Source: CAWHYG01 sp963833505 (GTDB lineage Bacteria; Eisenbacteria; RBG-16-71-46; CAIMUX01). Taken from it: DNA of 64,000 bases. The notes under the pieces were generated by a model. That model was not told the DNA's origin, made no database searches, and saw nothing but the letters and a program-made list of their open reading frames with translations. Positions within the stretch are counted from its first letter, which is position 1; the number at the start of each line of letters is the position of its first letter. Positions 25,561-35,014 of this stretch are shown here, one piece after another. The translations under genes were made by a program, and so were the position numbers. The stretch covers positions 1 to 64,000 of the forward strand of contig CAWHYG010000010.1 in the NCBI GenBank assembly GCA_963833505.1, written 5' to 3'.

Positions 25561-28062
25561 GTGTTGCCAAGAGTCGATAGGCCATTGGACCTAGCTCCCC
25601 TGGCGTTGGCCCTCGTCTTCGCAAGTTTCGGCGCAGGCGCGCAGGGCGAGTGCGTGGACTACGGCGCCTATGCCCATCAGGTGGGGCATGTTGTCACACC
25701 TTTCCCGCCGGAAAACATAACCATAGCTGGCAACTATGCCTACGCGGTTGGAGGTTCAGGGCTGGAGGTGATAGATGTCTCTGGTCTCACTGCGCCTAAG
25801 GTCGTCGGGGCGCTGTCGTCTGGGGCCCAGACGATTGTCGTCCAGGGAGGGTACGCGTACTTTACAGATGGGTATGGATTCGGCGTGGTTGACGTTTCCG
25901 ACCCCACGCATCCACGCAACGTCGGTTACACGCACCAAATGAGAGGCGCGCCCATGGCCGCGGCTGTCCAGGACACCCTGGCTTACGTGGGGGACGTCCT
26001 GGGTCTCGATGTCCTCGATGTCTCGGACCCTACAGAGCCCCGGATCGTGGCCACGCTGAGTCTAACCCAACTGGAGGAGATCTGCATCATCGGTTCAACG
26101 GCGTACGCCCTTGCGTGGGACGGTCTCTACTCGATTGACATCTCCGACCCGCTGTCTCCCCGGGTCGTCGGCACGATGGCGATTGCGGTGCCGTTCGGCG
26201 TGATCGCCTATCACGGCTATCTGTACCTATCGGACGGCACGACCGGCTTGCGCATTCTCGACGTTTCAACACCGTCGTCGCCGCAAGTCATCGGGACCCA
26301 GCCCCTCCAGGGTGGGGGGGTCGTGGCAGTCTCCGATTCCATCGCCTGCGTGGCCGTCGACGGCGCTCCCATGGGTTTTGATGACGTCGCCAATCCGACG
26401 GCACCGAGGGTCATCGGTTACGCAGGATGGTCCGGACGCGCTGCGGTTCGGGGCAACCGGGCGTACGTCATTTCGCACGGCGGCCTCGACGTCATCGATA
26501 TAACGAACCCCAGCTCTCCGCCAACTCTCGCGAATCTCGCCTTGTCCGGCAACGCGGGCAGCATCGCAGTGTCCGGTTCGACCGCCTACGTCGCCGACAA
26601 CGAAGGAGGAGTTCGGATCGTCGACGTTTCCACCCCGGAGTCGCCCCGCCTCGTCGCCAGCGTGGCCACTCCGGACCTCGCCTACGCCGTGGCCACGTCC
26701 GGCAGGTACCTCTATGCCGCCGACTACTCCGCCGGCCTCCAAGTCATCGATATCTCCAAGCCTGCAGCAGCGCACATCGTCGGAAGCGTATCCCTCCCCG
26801 GCGACGCCTATAGTGTGGAGGTCTCCGGGGACCGGGCCTACGTGGCGGGACTGGACGCCGGTCTCGAGGTGGTGGACATCTCGAACCCGCTGGCGCCGGC
26901 GTTTCTCGGGAGGGTATCGCTGCCGGACTACGCCCTCGGGATCGCCCTATCCGGAACGACGGCTTATGTCGCCGCACAGGCGGCGGGTCTCCAGGTCGTC
27001 GATTGCTCGAAGCCGAGCGCCCCGCGGGTCATCGGAACCCTGGACACGCCGGACTGGGCCCAGGGCATCGCGGTTGAGGGCACGACGCTCTACCTGGCCT
27101 ACGACGGCGGATTCGACCTGATCGACGTGTCCAACCCCGCTGCGCCGCAGCTCATCGGGACGACCTGGTCGGCAGGGTTTGGGGACGCCGTCGTGCCGGC
27201 AGGGAACTACGCCTACCTGGCCGATTTCTCCGGCGGGATGCAGGTGGTCGACATCCGCCATCCGTCCGCGCCGGTGACGGTGGGGACCGAGCCGGTCGGC
27301 GCCAACAGCCTGGTGCTTTATGGCGGCTACCTCCTGGACGTGGACCACTCGGGCCTCCATGTCCTCCCGACCCAGTGCGACACCTCGGTGGCCGTCACCG
27401 TCTATCCGGGGGACACCAACAACGACGGAGTGGTGGACGTGCGGGACGTTCTTCCCATCGGGCTGTACTTCGGCTTGACCGGCCCGGCGCGGAAGGATGC
27501 ATCGATCAACTGGGGTCCTCAGATCTTGTCGAGCAGTTGGAGCGGGCCGGACGACCAGGCGGAGTATGCCGATTGCGACGGGGATGGAGTAGTGGACGCG
27601 GGCGACGTCCTGGCGGTGATCCAGAATTGGGGAGCGCGGGTCGGCCAGCCACCGCCCGAGACCGACCGCAGAACCGTCTGCGAGGACCTCCTGGCGGCGC
27701 TCGAGCAGATGCCGGAGTCGGGCGGCGCGAATGCCGTCCGGAATGTGGTTCTCGACTACCTGCGGAAGTTGCCGGGCCAACCGGCGGAATTCCGCCTGGA
27801 CCCGAATCGACCCAATCCGTTCCGCGGCGAGACCGCTTGGGTGCTGACGGAGCCAACACCCGCGCCGGCCGATCTCGCGATCTACGACGCGGGCGGACGG
27901 CTGGTGTGGAGGACCTCGGTCCCTCATCCTCAGGTGGGCGCATCTGAGATTCACTGGGAGGGCGTAGACCTGCTGGGGCGGCTCGTCCCAGCCGGGAGCT
28001 ACTACTACCGGTTCACCGCGGGGAGCTACCGGGCGAACGGTCGCGCGACGGTGATCCGGTGA
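25561..28062 (+). CDS. Secreted LVIVD-repeat beta-propeller protein with dockerin-like and FlgD-like C-terminal domains
   Basis: The 833-residue protein starts at GTG 25561 after AAAGGAG. A signal peptide (LALALVFASFGAGA) precedes about a dozen ~40-residue LVIVD-type repeats at ~45-590 (GLEVIDVSGLTAPKVVG, GLRILDVSTPSSPQVIG, GLQVVDCSKPSAPRVIG), which fold as propeller blades. Two EF-hand/dockerin-like calcium loops follow (GDTNNDGVVDVRDVLPIG and CDGDGVVDAGDVLAVIQ, ~618-695). The last ~90 residues are a FlgD-like domain (NRPNPFRGET, DLAIYDAGGRLVW, GVDLLGRLVPAGSYYYR). The ISL3 element lies directly upstream, so any native promoter has been displaced. Surface adhesion or scaffolding is inference. 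Confidence 0.85.
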   Translation: MLPRVDRPLDLAPLALALVFASFGAGAQGECVDYGAYAHQVGHVVTPFPPENITIAGNYAYAVGGSGLEVIDVSGLTAPKVVGALSSGAQTIVVQGGYAYFTDGYGFGVVDVSDPTHPRNVGYTHQMRGAPMAAAVQDTLAYVGDVLGLDVLDVSDPTEPRIVATLSLTQLEEICIIGSTAYALAWDGLYSIDISDPLSPRVVGTMAIAVPFGVIAYHGYLYLSDGTTGLRILDVSTPSSPQVIGTQPLQGGGVVAVSDSIACVAVDGAPMGFDDVANPTAPRVIGYAGWSGRAAVRGNRAYVISHGGLDVIDITNPSSPPTLANLALSGNAGSIAVSGSTAYVADNEGGVRIVDVSTPESPRLVASVATPDLAYAVATSGRYLYAADYSAGLQVIDISKPAAAHIVGSVSLPGDAYSVEVSGDRAYVAGLDAGLEVVDISNPLAPAFLGRVSLPDYALGIALSGTTAYVAAQAAGLQVVDCSKPSAPRVIGTLDTPDWAQGIAVEGTTLYLAYDGGFDLIDVSNPAAPQLIGTTWSAGFGDAVVPAGNYAYLADFSGGMQVVDIRHPSAPVTVGTEPVGANSLVLYGGYLLDVDHSGLHVLPTQCDTSVAVTVYPGDTNNDGVVDVRDVLPIGLYFGLTGPARKDASINWGPQILSSSWSGPDDQAEYADCDGDGVVDAGDVLAVIQNWGARVGQPPPETDRRTVCEDLLAALEQMPESGGANAVRNVVLDYLRKLPGQPAEFRLDPNRPNPFRGETAWVLTEPTPAPADLAIYDAGGRLVWRTSVPHPQVGASEIHWEGVDLLGRLVPAGSYYYRFTAGSYRANGRATVIR

Positions 28063-28141
28063 GGCGTTGGAGACCGACGAGCGACTCACGGGCACCACTG
28101 TCCCTCCGGCGCTGCCGGTGCGCTCCGTTACCCTCCGGGCG
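28063..28141 (+). repeat. ~80-bp dispersed GC-rich block, copy 2
   Basis: It begins right after the LVIVD gene's stop codon with GGCGTTGGAGACCGAC and ends CCCTCCGGGCGG. It matches the reverse complement of 15511-15590 apart from a few changes and small indels. Here it precedes the 39-bp motif; at 15.5 kb the order is reversed. Confidence 0.55.
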
Positions 28142-28195
28142 GCTGAGAAGCGGCTCCGGGGACCGACCGAACGCTCGATTTCGAGCCGGACTACC

Positions 28196-28234
28196 CCGTT
28201 TGGTCAAAATACTCAGCCGAGCCCCAACTCTCGG
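28196..28234 (+). repeat. 39-bp dispersed motif, copy 2
   Basis: It is identical to the reverse complement of 8-46. It contains the GCCGAG/CTCGGC stem with loop CCCCAACT. It lies 133 bp past the LVIVD gene's stop and about 110 bp before the transposase start at 28342. It could serve as a 3' element of the first or an end of the second. Confidence 0.6.
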
Positions 28235-28341
28235 CTTCGGCGCCTGTTACGGCTCGACGCCAGGCCCCGGTTTCAGCCGATTGACGGCCCGTTTCCGGTG
28301 TCCGATGCTTCCCCTTTTCCCTTTCGCGCATCGGACCAACC

Positions 28342-29424
28342 ATGAACTTCGTCCTTCAGCCCTGGCACGTCCTCCTGAATATCCTGGCCGGCCTGATGAA
28401 CCGCGAGCAGCAGGAGGTCATCGAGTACCTGCGCGCCGAGAATCAGGTCCTGAAGGAAGCCCACGGCAAGAAACGGATCCGGCTGAACGACGACCAGCGG
28501 CGGCGTTTGGCGGTCAAGGGCAAGATTCTCGGCCGAAGGCTCCTCGGCGAGATCGGCAGCGCCTTCACCCCCGACACCATCCTGCGCTGGCACCGCCAGC
28601 TGGTCGCCGAGAAATGGGACTTCAGCGATCGCCGCACGGCGGTTGGGCGTCCCCGCGTCAGGCCAGAGATCGTCGACCTCGTCCTGCGCATGGCTCGGGA
28701 GAATCCGACCTGGGGCTACGTCCGGATCCAGGGCGCCCTGGCCAACCTCGGGCACAAGATCTCCGACACCACCGTCGGCAACATCCTCCGGGAGCACGGG
28801 ATCGAGCCCGTGCCGAAGCGAAAACGGCGATCGACCTGGAGGGAGTTCCTCGAGGCGCACTGGGACGTGCTGGGCACGATCGACTTCACGACGATCGAGG
28901 TCTGGACCAGATCGGGGCTCGTCACCTTCTACCTGCTGTTCGTCATGGAGGTGGCCAGCCGCCGTGTCCACATCGCCGGCCGCACGACCAACCCGGACGA
29001 ACGTTGGATGAAGCAAGTCGCGAGGAACCTGACCGACTCGTACGACGGATTCCTCGCCAGCACCCGGTACGTACTCATGGATCGCGACGGGAAGTTCAGC
29101 GCGGCGTTCCGGTCGATTCTCAAGGACGCGGGCGTCAAATCGGTCCGGCTGCCGGCGCGGTCGCCGAATCTGAACGCACACCTCGAGCGATTCATGAGGA
29201 GCCTGAAGGCGGAATGCCTCGATCGCATGATCTTCTTCGGGGAAGCGTCGCTGCGACGGGCGACCAACGAGTTCCTGACGCACTATCACGGGGAGAGAAA
29301 CCACCAGGGCCTGGGCAACCGGCTGATCGCTGGAAGCGACGAGCCTGTGCCCACCACCGGTCCGATCCGCTGTCGGGAACGCCTTGGCGGGATGCTGCGG
29401 TACTACCATCGGGCCGCTGCGTAG
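28342..29424 (+). CDS. DDE/rve-type transposase (integrase core), same family as 4060 and 14410
   Basis: The 360-residue protein opens with the family's helix (NREQQEVIEYLRAENQVLKE). It has the HTH_21-like NPTWGYVRIQGALANLG, catalytic Asp in TIDFTTIEV (~180), Asp in LMDRDGKFS (~247), Glu in AHLERFMRSL (~282), and the C-terminal GGMLRYYHRAAA. A 9-bp inverted repeat (GTCCGATGC/GCATCGGAC) lies in the 50 bp upstream. Downstream to 29609 no gene is seen, and the right arm of the inverted duplication begins there. Confidence 0.85.
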   Translation: MNFVLQPWHVLLNILAGLMNREQQEVIEYLRAENQVLKEAHGKKRIRLNDDQRRRLAVKGKILGRRLLGEIGSAFTPDTILRWHRQLVAEKWDFSDRRTAVGRPRVRPEIVDLVLRMARENPTWGYVRIQGALANLGHKISDTTVGNILREHGIEPVPKRKRRSTWREFLEAHWDVLGTIDFTTIEVWTRSGLVTFYLLFVMEVASRRVHIAGRTTNPDERWMKQVARNLTDSYDGFLASTRYVLMDRDGKFSAAFRSILKDAGVKSVRLPARSPNLNAHLERFMRSLKAECLDRMIFFGEASLRRATNEFLTHYHGERNHQGLGNRLIAGSDEPVPTTGPIRCRERLGGMLRYYHRAAA

Positions 29425-29765
29425 GCCGACGACAGCAGAGATTCGGGATCGTGGTTCCAAGATTCCGCGGGTACCTCCGTCCCGAAAGACGAGCCTTCGT
29501 TGGCCACTGGCCCAATCCTCCCCCGGATCGCCCGGGAATCGCCTCGATCGACCGGCTCAACTCGAGATTTCATCCGGGATTGGCCCCCGTCCCTATTGTT
29601 TTACCATACGGGACGGAAGCCAGCGGGACCGCCCCAGTTTCCATGCGCCATGGCCTCCGCGCGTTGACCGATCCGGCCTCCCGTCTGTGCTTTGCTCGCA
29701 CGCCTTCAGGGTCGAGGCTCGTCCAGCGGATCCGGTCCTCGCACACACTTTCAGCACGATCCCGC

Positions 29766-30210
29766 TTGAAGTTGGAAGTCTGCGCCCTTATACTCCTTTC
29801 GGACGAAGAGACGGCTGCTCCGGTGGGACCACGGAACAGCTCGCCGGGTTCTTCGGTCGCGGGCGCAATCAGCGCTCACCCGGGGTGACGAGGTTGCCAT
29901 GAGTGCTCTTGGCCGCCAGACGTCCGAATCGCCTGCCGACTCCTCAACTCGGCGGCCTCGTTTCGATTCCCTCCAGGTTCCTTTCACGGAAGCACCCCGG
30001 CCTCCCCGGCCGGCGCGAGGTGCGGCTCGATGCCGCACGCGAGAGCGAGGCTCCTCCCGGGGCCCACCCGGACGCCCTGCACCACTCCCCCTTACCCTGG
30101 CCAAACACATCTTTGCTCGGGGGCCAGAACCAAGTCGTCAGCCGTCGGTTGGCCCGGTCGCCATGGACCCTAGCGGTGAAAACCTCGCCGCGGTCCAGAG
30201 GGGTGGCTCA
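29766..30210 (+). promoter_or_regulatory. Promoter and conserved ~410-nt leader, copy D
   Basis: The -35 TTGAAG (29766-29771) and -10 TATACT (29789-29794) are 17 bp apart and the leader starts near 29801. It carries the 9-bp hairpin with loop GTGGGACCA (one A/C mismatch, as in copy B) and a second hairpin (GGGCGC/GCGCTCaCCC) whose sequence differs from copy A while still pairing. The leader ATG at 29899 sits 6 nt after GAGG; its frame runs past the protease GTG at 30211 in another frame. Confidence 0.75.
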
Positions 30211-30336
30211 CGTGAAAAGCATCGGTTTGTCCCTTGGGAATCTCGTCCTGCTGCCTGCACTCGTTTTGGCTGGCCCGAACGCCGGCGGTGTGCTCTTCCT
30301 CGACGCCGATACAACGGCCGTCGCGGACTCTAGCTA

Positions 30337-32096
30337 GTTTCTGTTGATTTTACCTGAGAATCGCTGGTCGGCCAGGAGCTCCCAGGGCGATTGCGCTTCC
30401 AGCTGGGACTCTCAGGGGGCCGGTGGAGGCGCTGTTTTCGCGGTCTTCCGTGACTTCGGGCCCTACGGAGTCGCGAATGGCGAACCGGGACAGGCCTCCG
30501 GCCGGAGAGGTCAATTGGACGTGAGGAGTTGGGCTTACCGAGAACGCCGTCCCTCAGAGGTGGGTCAAGACGATGAGGTTGTGCGCGAAGATATGAGCGC
30601 CCACGCTGCTGCAGTAGGTGCGGAAGGAACGGTAGAGGCAACGACACATCTTGAAGCTGCGTTTCAAGGCGGAGATGGATCCTTCGATCCCCGCTCTGAA
30701 TCGCTGCCCGGCCCGGAACAGGGGATGGTGCTCCCGGTCCCGCTCTTCTTCGGTTCGGGATCCTTTCTTGGCAATCGAGACGGTGGGGATGTCCTTTTCC
30801 AGTTCCCGGATCTTCGACATGCTTTGATAGAACCCCTTGTCCGCGGCAAAGGACTCCGGGAGTTGTCCGAAGGTCTTCTCGTGCCGTTCGAGGATGGCAT
30901 CGACCAGAGATTCGTCGGTGGGCCTGCGTTCGAAGACGTCGTAGTCGGTGATGAACTTCTCCTCGACTTGCTGCAGAAGAACCATGTGGCCGAACTCGAT
31001 CGGCTTCGCCACCTTGCCGCGGATCAGCAACTCGGTGTGCTCCTCGAAGATGCTGAACACCTTCTCCGCATTCGGCACCTTCTCGCCCTGGACGATCCTG
31101 CGGGATGCCTGGTCCACAACTCTCTCGGTCAATGGACGGTAGTGCTCCAGCTCGTTCACGAACCCGGTCAAGATGAGTCCGACCTGAAGGTCGTAGGCGT
31201 TGGCCTCCAAACGCTCCCGGACCCGACCCTGCACTTCTCGGGACCAATCCGAGATGCGCGAAACGTGCGCCAACAGCGCCCGGTAGGGCCTTGCGAGCTT
31301 CCGCCGGTTGTCCTCCTTGTTGTTGGCTTGCCGAGTGATGCAGAGCATCAATCTCTTGACCTTGCGGTCCTGCAAACGGCCGGAACCGACCGCCTCCGAG
31401 TCGTGCTCTCTGATCCGGCCGATCAACCGAGAGGTGACGCGGTAGCAGTCCCAGAGCAAGCTGGAGCCGGTCGGATAATGAACGTTGGTCTCGTAGGCCG
31501 TGGTATCGACCCGCAGCTCCGTTCCGCTGATCACCTCCTGCTTGATCGCGTAGCCGCCGAGCAGCCGGTTCATCTCCCTCCAGCTTTCGGGAGAAACAGC
31601 CTTGTAGGCCTTGCACAGCAGGCTGTAGTCCATCATGTCGTTGTCGAACACCCGAACGAATCGTCGGAGAAACGGACTGTCGTCGATCCGGACCACGGCC
31701 TCGCGATAGGGCAGTCCCTCGATCTCCATGACCAGGATCGCGCGCAAGAGATTGTCGCTGGTGAACTCGGCTTGCCGTTTCCGGCCCGGCTTGCTGAGGA
31801 CCCGGGACACGTCCCGATGGAAGACGTTGAGGAGCTGAGGCGTCGCGCCCAGAATCTGGTCGACAGCACGGTACCTGTCTTGATACTCTCTCGTTACCTT
31901 CAGGCGAGCTGGGCTGAAGTCCAGCGGATCTTGGGGGTTCAGTTTCGTTCTCATGCTTGCTCCATTTGTTGTACGAGGTGTCTTGGTAAACAACACGTAC
32001 GATGGTGGGGCAAGCATGTTTGTACAAGTCAATTCGCTCCAGAAACATCAATAAATCCGTGGCATTTCAGCGCTTTCAGCATAGCGGCAACAAGAA
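30337..32096 (-). mobile_element. IS1182/ISNCY-type insertion sequence with CTAGCTA target duplication
   Basis: CTAGCTA flanks both sides (30330-30336 and 32097-32103), and the homologous uninterrupted left arm has a single equivalent site. The ends TTTCTGTTG and CAACAAGAA form short imperfect inverted repeats. At 1760 bp with one transposase on the minus strand, it sits inside the signal-peptide-proximal part of the subtilase. Confidence 0.85.
30554..31954 (-). CDS. DDE transposase with DUF772-like N-terminus (IS1182 or ISNCY group)
   Basis: The 466-residue protein is read from ATG 31954 (MRTKLNPQDP), 7 nt after GGAG. The InsH/DUF772-like N-terminus (NLLRAILVMEIEGLPYREA, ~65-95) is followed by catalytic Asp in LRVDTTAYETNV (~149) and the C-terminal DDE part with Glu in FRAGIEGSISALKR (~421). 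Intact. The exact IS family is uncertain between IS1182 and ISNCY. Confidence 0.8.
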   Translation of the reverse strand: MRTKLNPQDPLDFSPARLKVTREYQDRYRAVDQILGATPQLLNVFHRDVSRVLSKPGRKRQAEFTSDNLLRAILVMEIEGLPYREAVVRIDDSPFLRRFVRVFDNDMMDYSLLCKAYKAVSPESWREMNRLLGGYAIKQEVISGTELRVDTTAYETNVHYPTGSSLLWDCYRVTSRLIGRIREHDSEAVGSGRLQDRKVKRLMLCITRQANNKEDNRRKLARPYRALLAHVSRISDWSREVQGRVRERLEANAYDLQVGLILTGFVNELEHYRPLTERVVDQASRRIVQGEKVPNAEKVFSIFEEHTELLIRGKVAKPIEFGHMVLLQQVEEKFITDYDVFERRPTDESLVDAILERHEKTFGQLPESFAADKGFYQSMSKIRELEKDIPTVSIAKKGSRTEEERDREHHPLFRAGQRFRAGIEGSISALKRSFKMCRCLYRSFRTYCSSVGAHIFAHNLIVLTHL

Positions 32097-35014
32097 CTAG
32101 CTACTGCGGCGCTGTGCCTCTCGCCGCGTGCTCCCTTTCCGTAGTGACTCTTCCGATGTGGAATCCGACCACCACGGCGTTCCATGTTTGGGCCGTGTTT
32201 CCGCCGGCTTCATCGCCGAGACTGATGGGTCTCACGTTCGGGATCAGTTACGACCCGGCGAAGTTCGTGCTCTCGAGCTGGGGCAAGTGCGGCGACTTCG
32301 AACTGGCGGGTCCGGGGTGGCCTGGCTCGGGAAGTGGGACGAGCATGCTCTGGAACACCGCGCAGACCTCGAATATGGTGGAGGCGTACTGGTTTCAGGG
32401 CTACGCCTACAGCTACACGGCCGGGGACAGCACCTCACTGGCGTTGGTCCCGCATCCCGACCAGGGAGGGTACTTCGCCGACGACGGGAAGCCATCGGCG
32501 CTGGATCCAATTGCGGCCTACGGAGCGATTGGGTTTGGGACGGTTGGGAAGTTGCCCTGTCCCGTGGACCAGGGCGGCCAGAACGGGGTGAACTGGATCC
32601 ATCAAAGCGAGCCAAACGACGACCAACCCCCGGACAGCCTGGACGCCGGGGGCGAAGCACCCACCGGCGGCGCACCGCCGGCACCCACCCCGACGAACCG
32701 GGTGTCGGTCTACCTCGATCCGCAGGCGATCACGTTTGACCCGAACGAGACGCAGCCCGTCCCGATCGGATCCGTGACGTTCAACGACTCGAACCTCCGG
32801 CAGAGCATCGTGAGCACGGGGGCGACGACGATCCAGAAGGCGTTTCCTGGCATGACGCTGGCGGACACGGTCGGATTCGATACGGACGGCCATCGGGTTC
32901 CCCTGGCCGACATCTCCTGTTACTACCATCTCGCCTATCCGACGGTGCCCGATGCCCAGAGCGCCATCGAACCGCTTCTTCGGACCCGCGGGGTGGGGAT
33001 CGCCAGCCTGCTCAATAGTGCGCCTGGTCTCGTCCAGGCCCCGAACGACTCGTTCTACATCGCCTACTGCAACTACGATTCCAGCGCCTCCTGGAATTTG
33101 AGGAACGACGACGTGAGGACGAATCCATACTGTGGCGACGCCGTCCGCCACTGCGACATCGGCGCGGAGGAGGCCTGGTCGTACGCGCAGGGATATGGGG
33201 ATTCGACGGTGGTCATCGGGGAGGTGGACACCGGAATCTACGGCGGGACCCTGGGCGTTGCCGGGCACCCGGACCTGCGGGTCATTCCGCTTTCCCTCTC
33301 CGATCGGCAGAAGATTCAGGAGCATCCCAACGCGGACTGGTGCTATCCCCACGGTACCGAAATGGCGGGCCTGGAAGCCGCGCTGACCAACAATCTGCGA
33401 GGAGTCGCGGGGGTGTGTGGGAACTGCTCGCTCCTGGACATCGAGGCGTCCTATTCCCACTGTGACTGTCCGGCGACTCCACCAGATCCAGCCTGTGCGG
33501 ACATCGACGCATCTTGGTATCAGCTAGTTTCCAATGCTCTGGGCCTCACGCTGCCGACCGGCAAGGTCCTCCGGGTTCTGAATTTCCCATTTGACTGGCT
33601 GGGTGATCCGCCCACGGAGGTGACGGACGTCCTTGCGCGGGCCTACCAATCGAACATCGCGCTGGTCGCTTCCTCCGTCGACAGCAGCTACACGACCGCC
33701 CAACGCTTTTACCCCGCTCTCATCCCTTTCGTCGTCGGTGCTGGTGGAATCAACTATAGGGGCGATCTCTGGGGCTATCACAGCTCCTGTTACCGTTTCA
33801 ACAGCGGACCGGGGAGGCGCTCTCGTCACGGAGGCACGGCCGTAGGCCCGACGGACCAGCCGAGCGATACATTGCGCGGGATGGTCCAGATCTGCGCGCC
33901 TGCGTCACCGGTCATGATGACAACGGTGGCGCAGAAAGCTCAGTGCATCGTCGGGAAAGATACTACAACTTACTGGTACGGCACGACGACAGGACAGTGC
34001 TCGGGCGCGTCCGCGCAAGTCGCCGGATCCGTCGCGCTTCTGCAGTCCATCGCGCACCAGAAGGCAGATACCCTAACGAATGACGACGCCGTGGGCTTGC
34101 TGATGGGTACGGCCCGAGCGTTCGCGTCGGACCCGCGACAGGCGGACTCGCTCTGCACGACGTGCCCGCGCAGTTGGTACGGAAAAGGCATTCTCGATGT
34201 TGGGGCGGCCGCCTCGTTCCTCCGTGCCGGATCGAGGTTCCCCGGGGCCTGTGCCTACAAAGGCGATCCTCATGGCAGCAATTGGTCCTACGCACGCGTG
34301 GATAGCTTCGTCGTGGCGGACACGACGTGGATCGAATTCAGGGCGAGCGAGGAGATCCAGAATCCCGAGCCAGGGTATCCGATCTGGCCGGTGCGCCGGC
34401 AGGGTACGAACACGCGTGGCAGCTACAGCTCCAACTACCCTTCGCGCCTGCGCCAGGCGCGCGCACGGGGATTCGTGCCGGACTGCTACATCGGCCCGTT
34501 CTCGCTCTCAGGCTGGGCGACCATCTTCGGGTTCGACTACGCCTTCCGCAATCCGCAGACTGGCCGACTCGTCTACCTCGTCGGCGAGAACAACGTAAGG
34601 ATGTGCTACAACAGTGGCATGGCGGCCGTCGACCGCGTGGGGCCGCGGTCAAGCGGGCAGGACTGCGCTGGAGATCCGGCCGTACGCAAACCCCGTTACT
34701 CCGCCTCTCAAGGCTGTCCTGTGGGTGCCGGCACAGATGGACGTCGACGTTCAGATCCTGGACGTGGTGGGGCGCGTAGTGCGGGAGAGCGGCAGATTTC
34801 ACTGGACGCAGGGCCGCCAGACCTACGTCTGGGATGGCCGGGATGACCGGGGCCGAAAAGTCGCTCGGGGGCTCTATTGGCTTCGGGCGCGGTCCGATCA
34901 CGGGTCGGTCAGCCGCCGAATGGTGCTCGTTGACTAACGCCGTGACGTGACGACGCGACAAGGCTTGCCCGGGGCGCTCGAGAGGACTGGAAGTAGATAC
35001 TACGAGGTGAGCTG

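Larger units (their letters stand above)
30211..34937 (+). pseudogene. Secreted subtilisin-like protease, split by an IS and frameshifted (right copy)
   Basis: The gene starts at GTG 30211 (KSIGLSLGNLV). After DADTTAVADS the IS at 30337-32096 interrupts the frame, and YCGAVPLAACS resumes at about 32100. The triad residues remain readable (GEVDTGIYGG, YPHGTEMAG, QCSGASAQVAG). The same frameshift as in the left copy occurs at about 34607-34614, and the sorting domain (DVVGRVVRESG, VWDGRDDRGRKV) lies in another frame to 34937. Most of the sequence is nearly identical to 6801-9759, except around 33240-33612, where many residues differ. No functional protein is expected. Confidence 0.85.

Noticed and set aside
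29801..29905. Leader as a cyclic-di-GMP-I (GEMM) riboswitch
   Set aside because: The leader ends in GGTTGCC and has a GGGAC loop, but the hallmark GGGACGCAAAGCC core and the GGCAAACC partner are absent, and the helices do not fit the GEMM layout.
30344..34846. A single 1500-codon open frame
   Set aside because: It is an accidental fusion of the antisense of the IS1182-type transposase with the 3' part of the interrupted subtilase; the IS ends and target duplication show the true structure.
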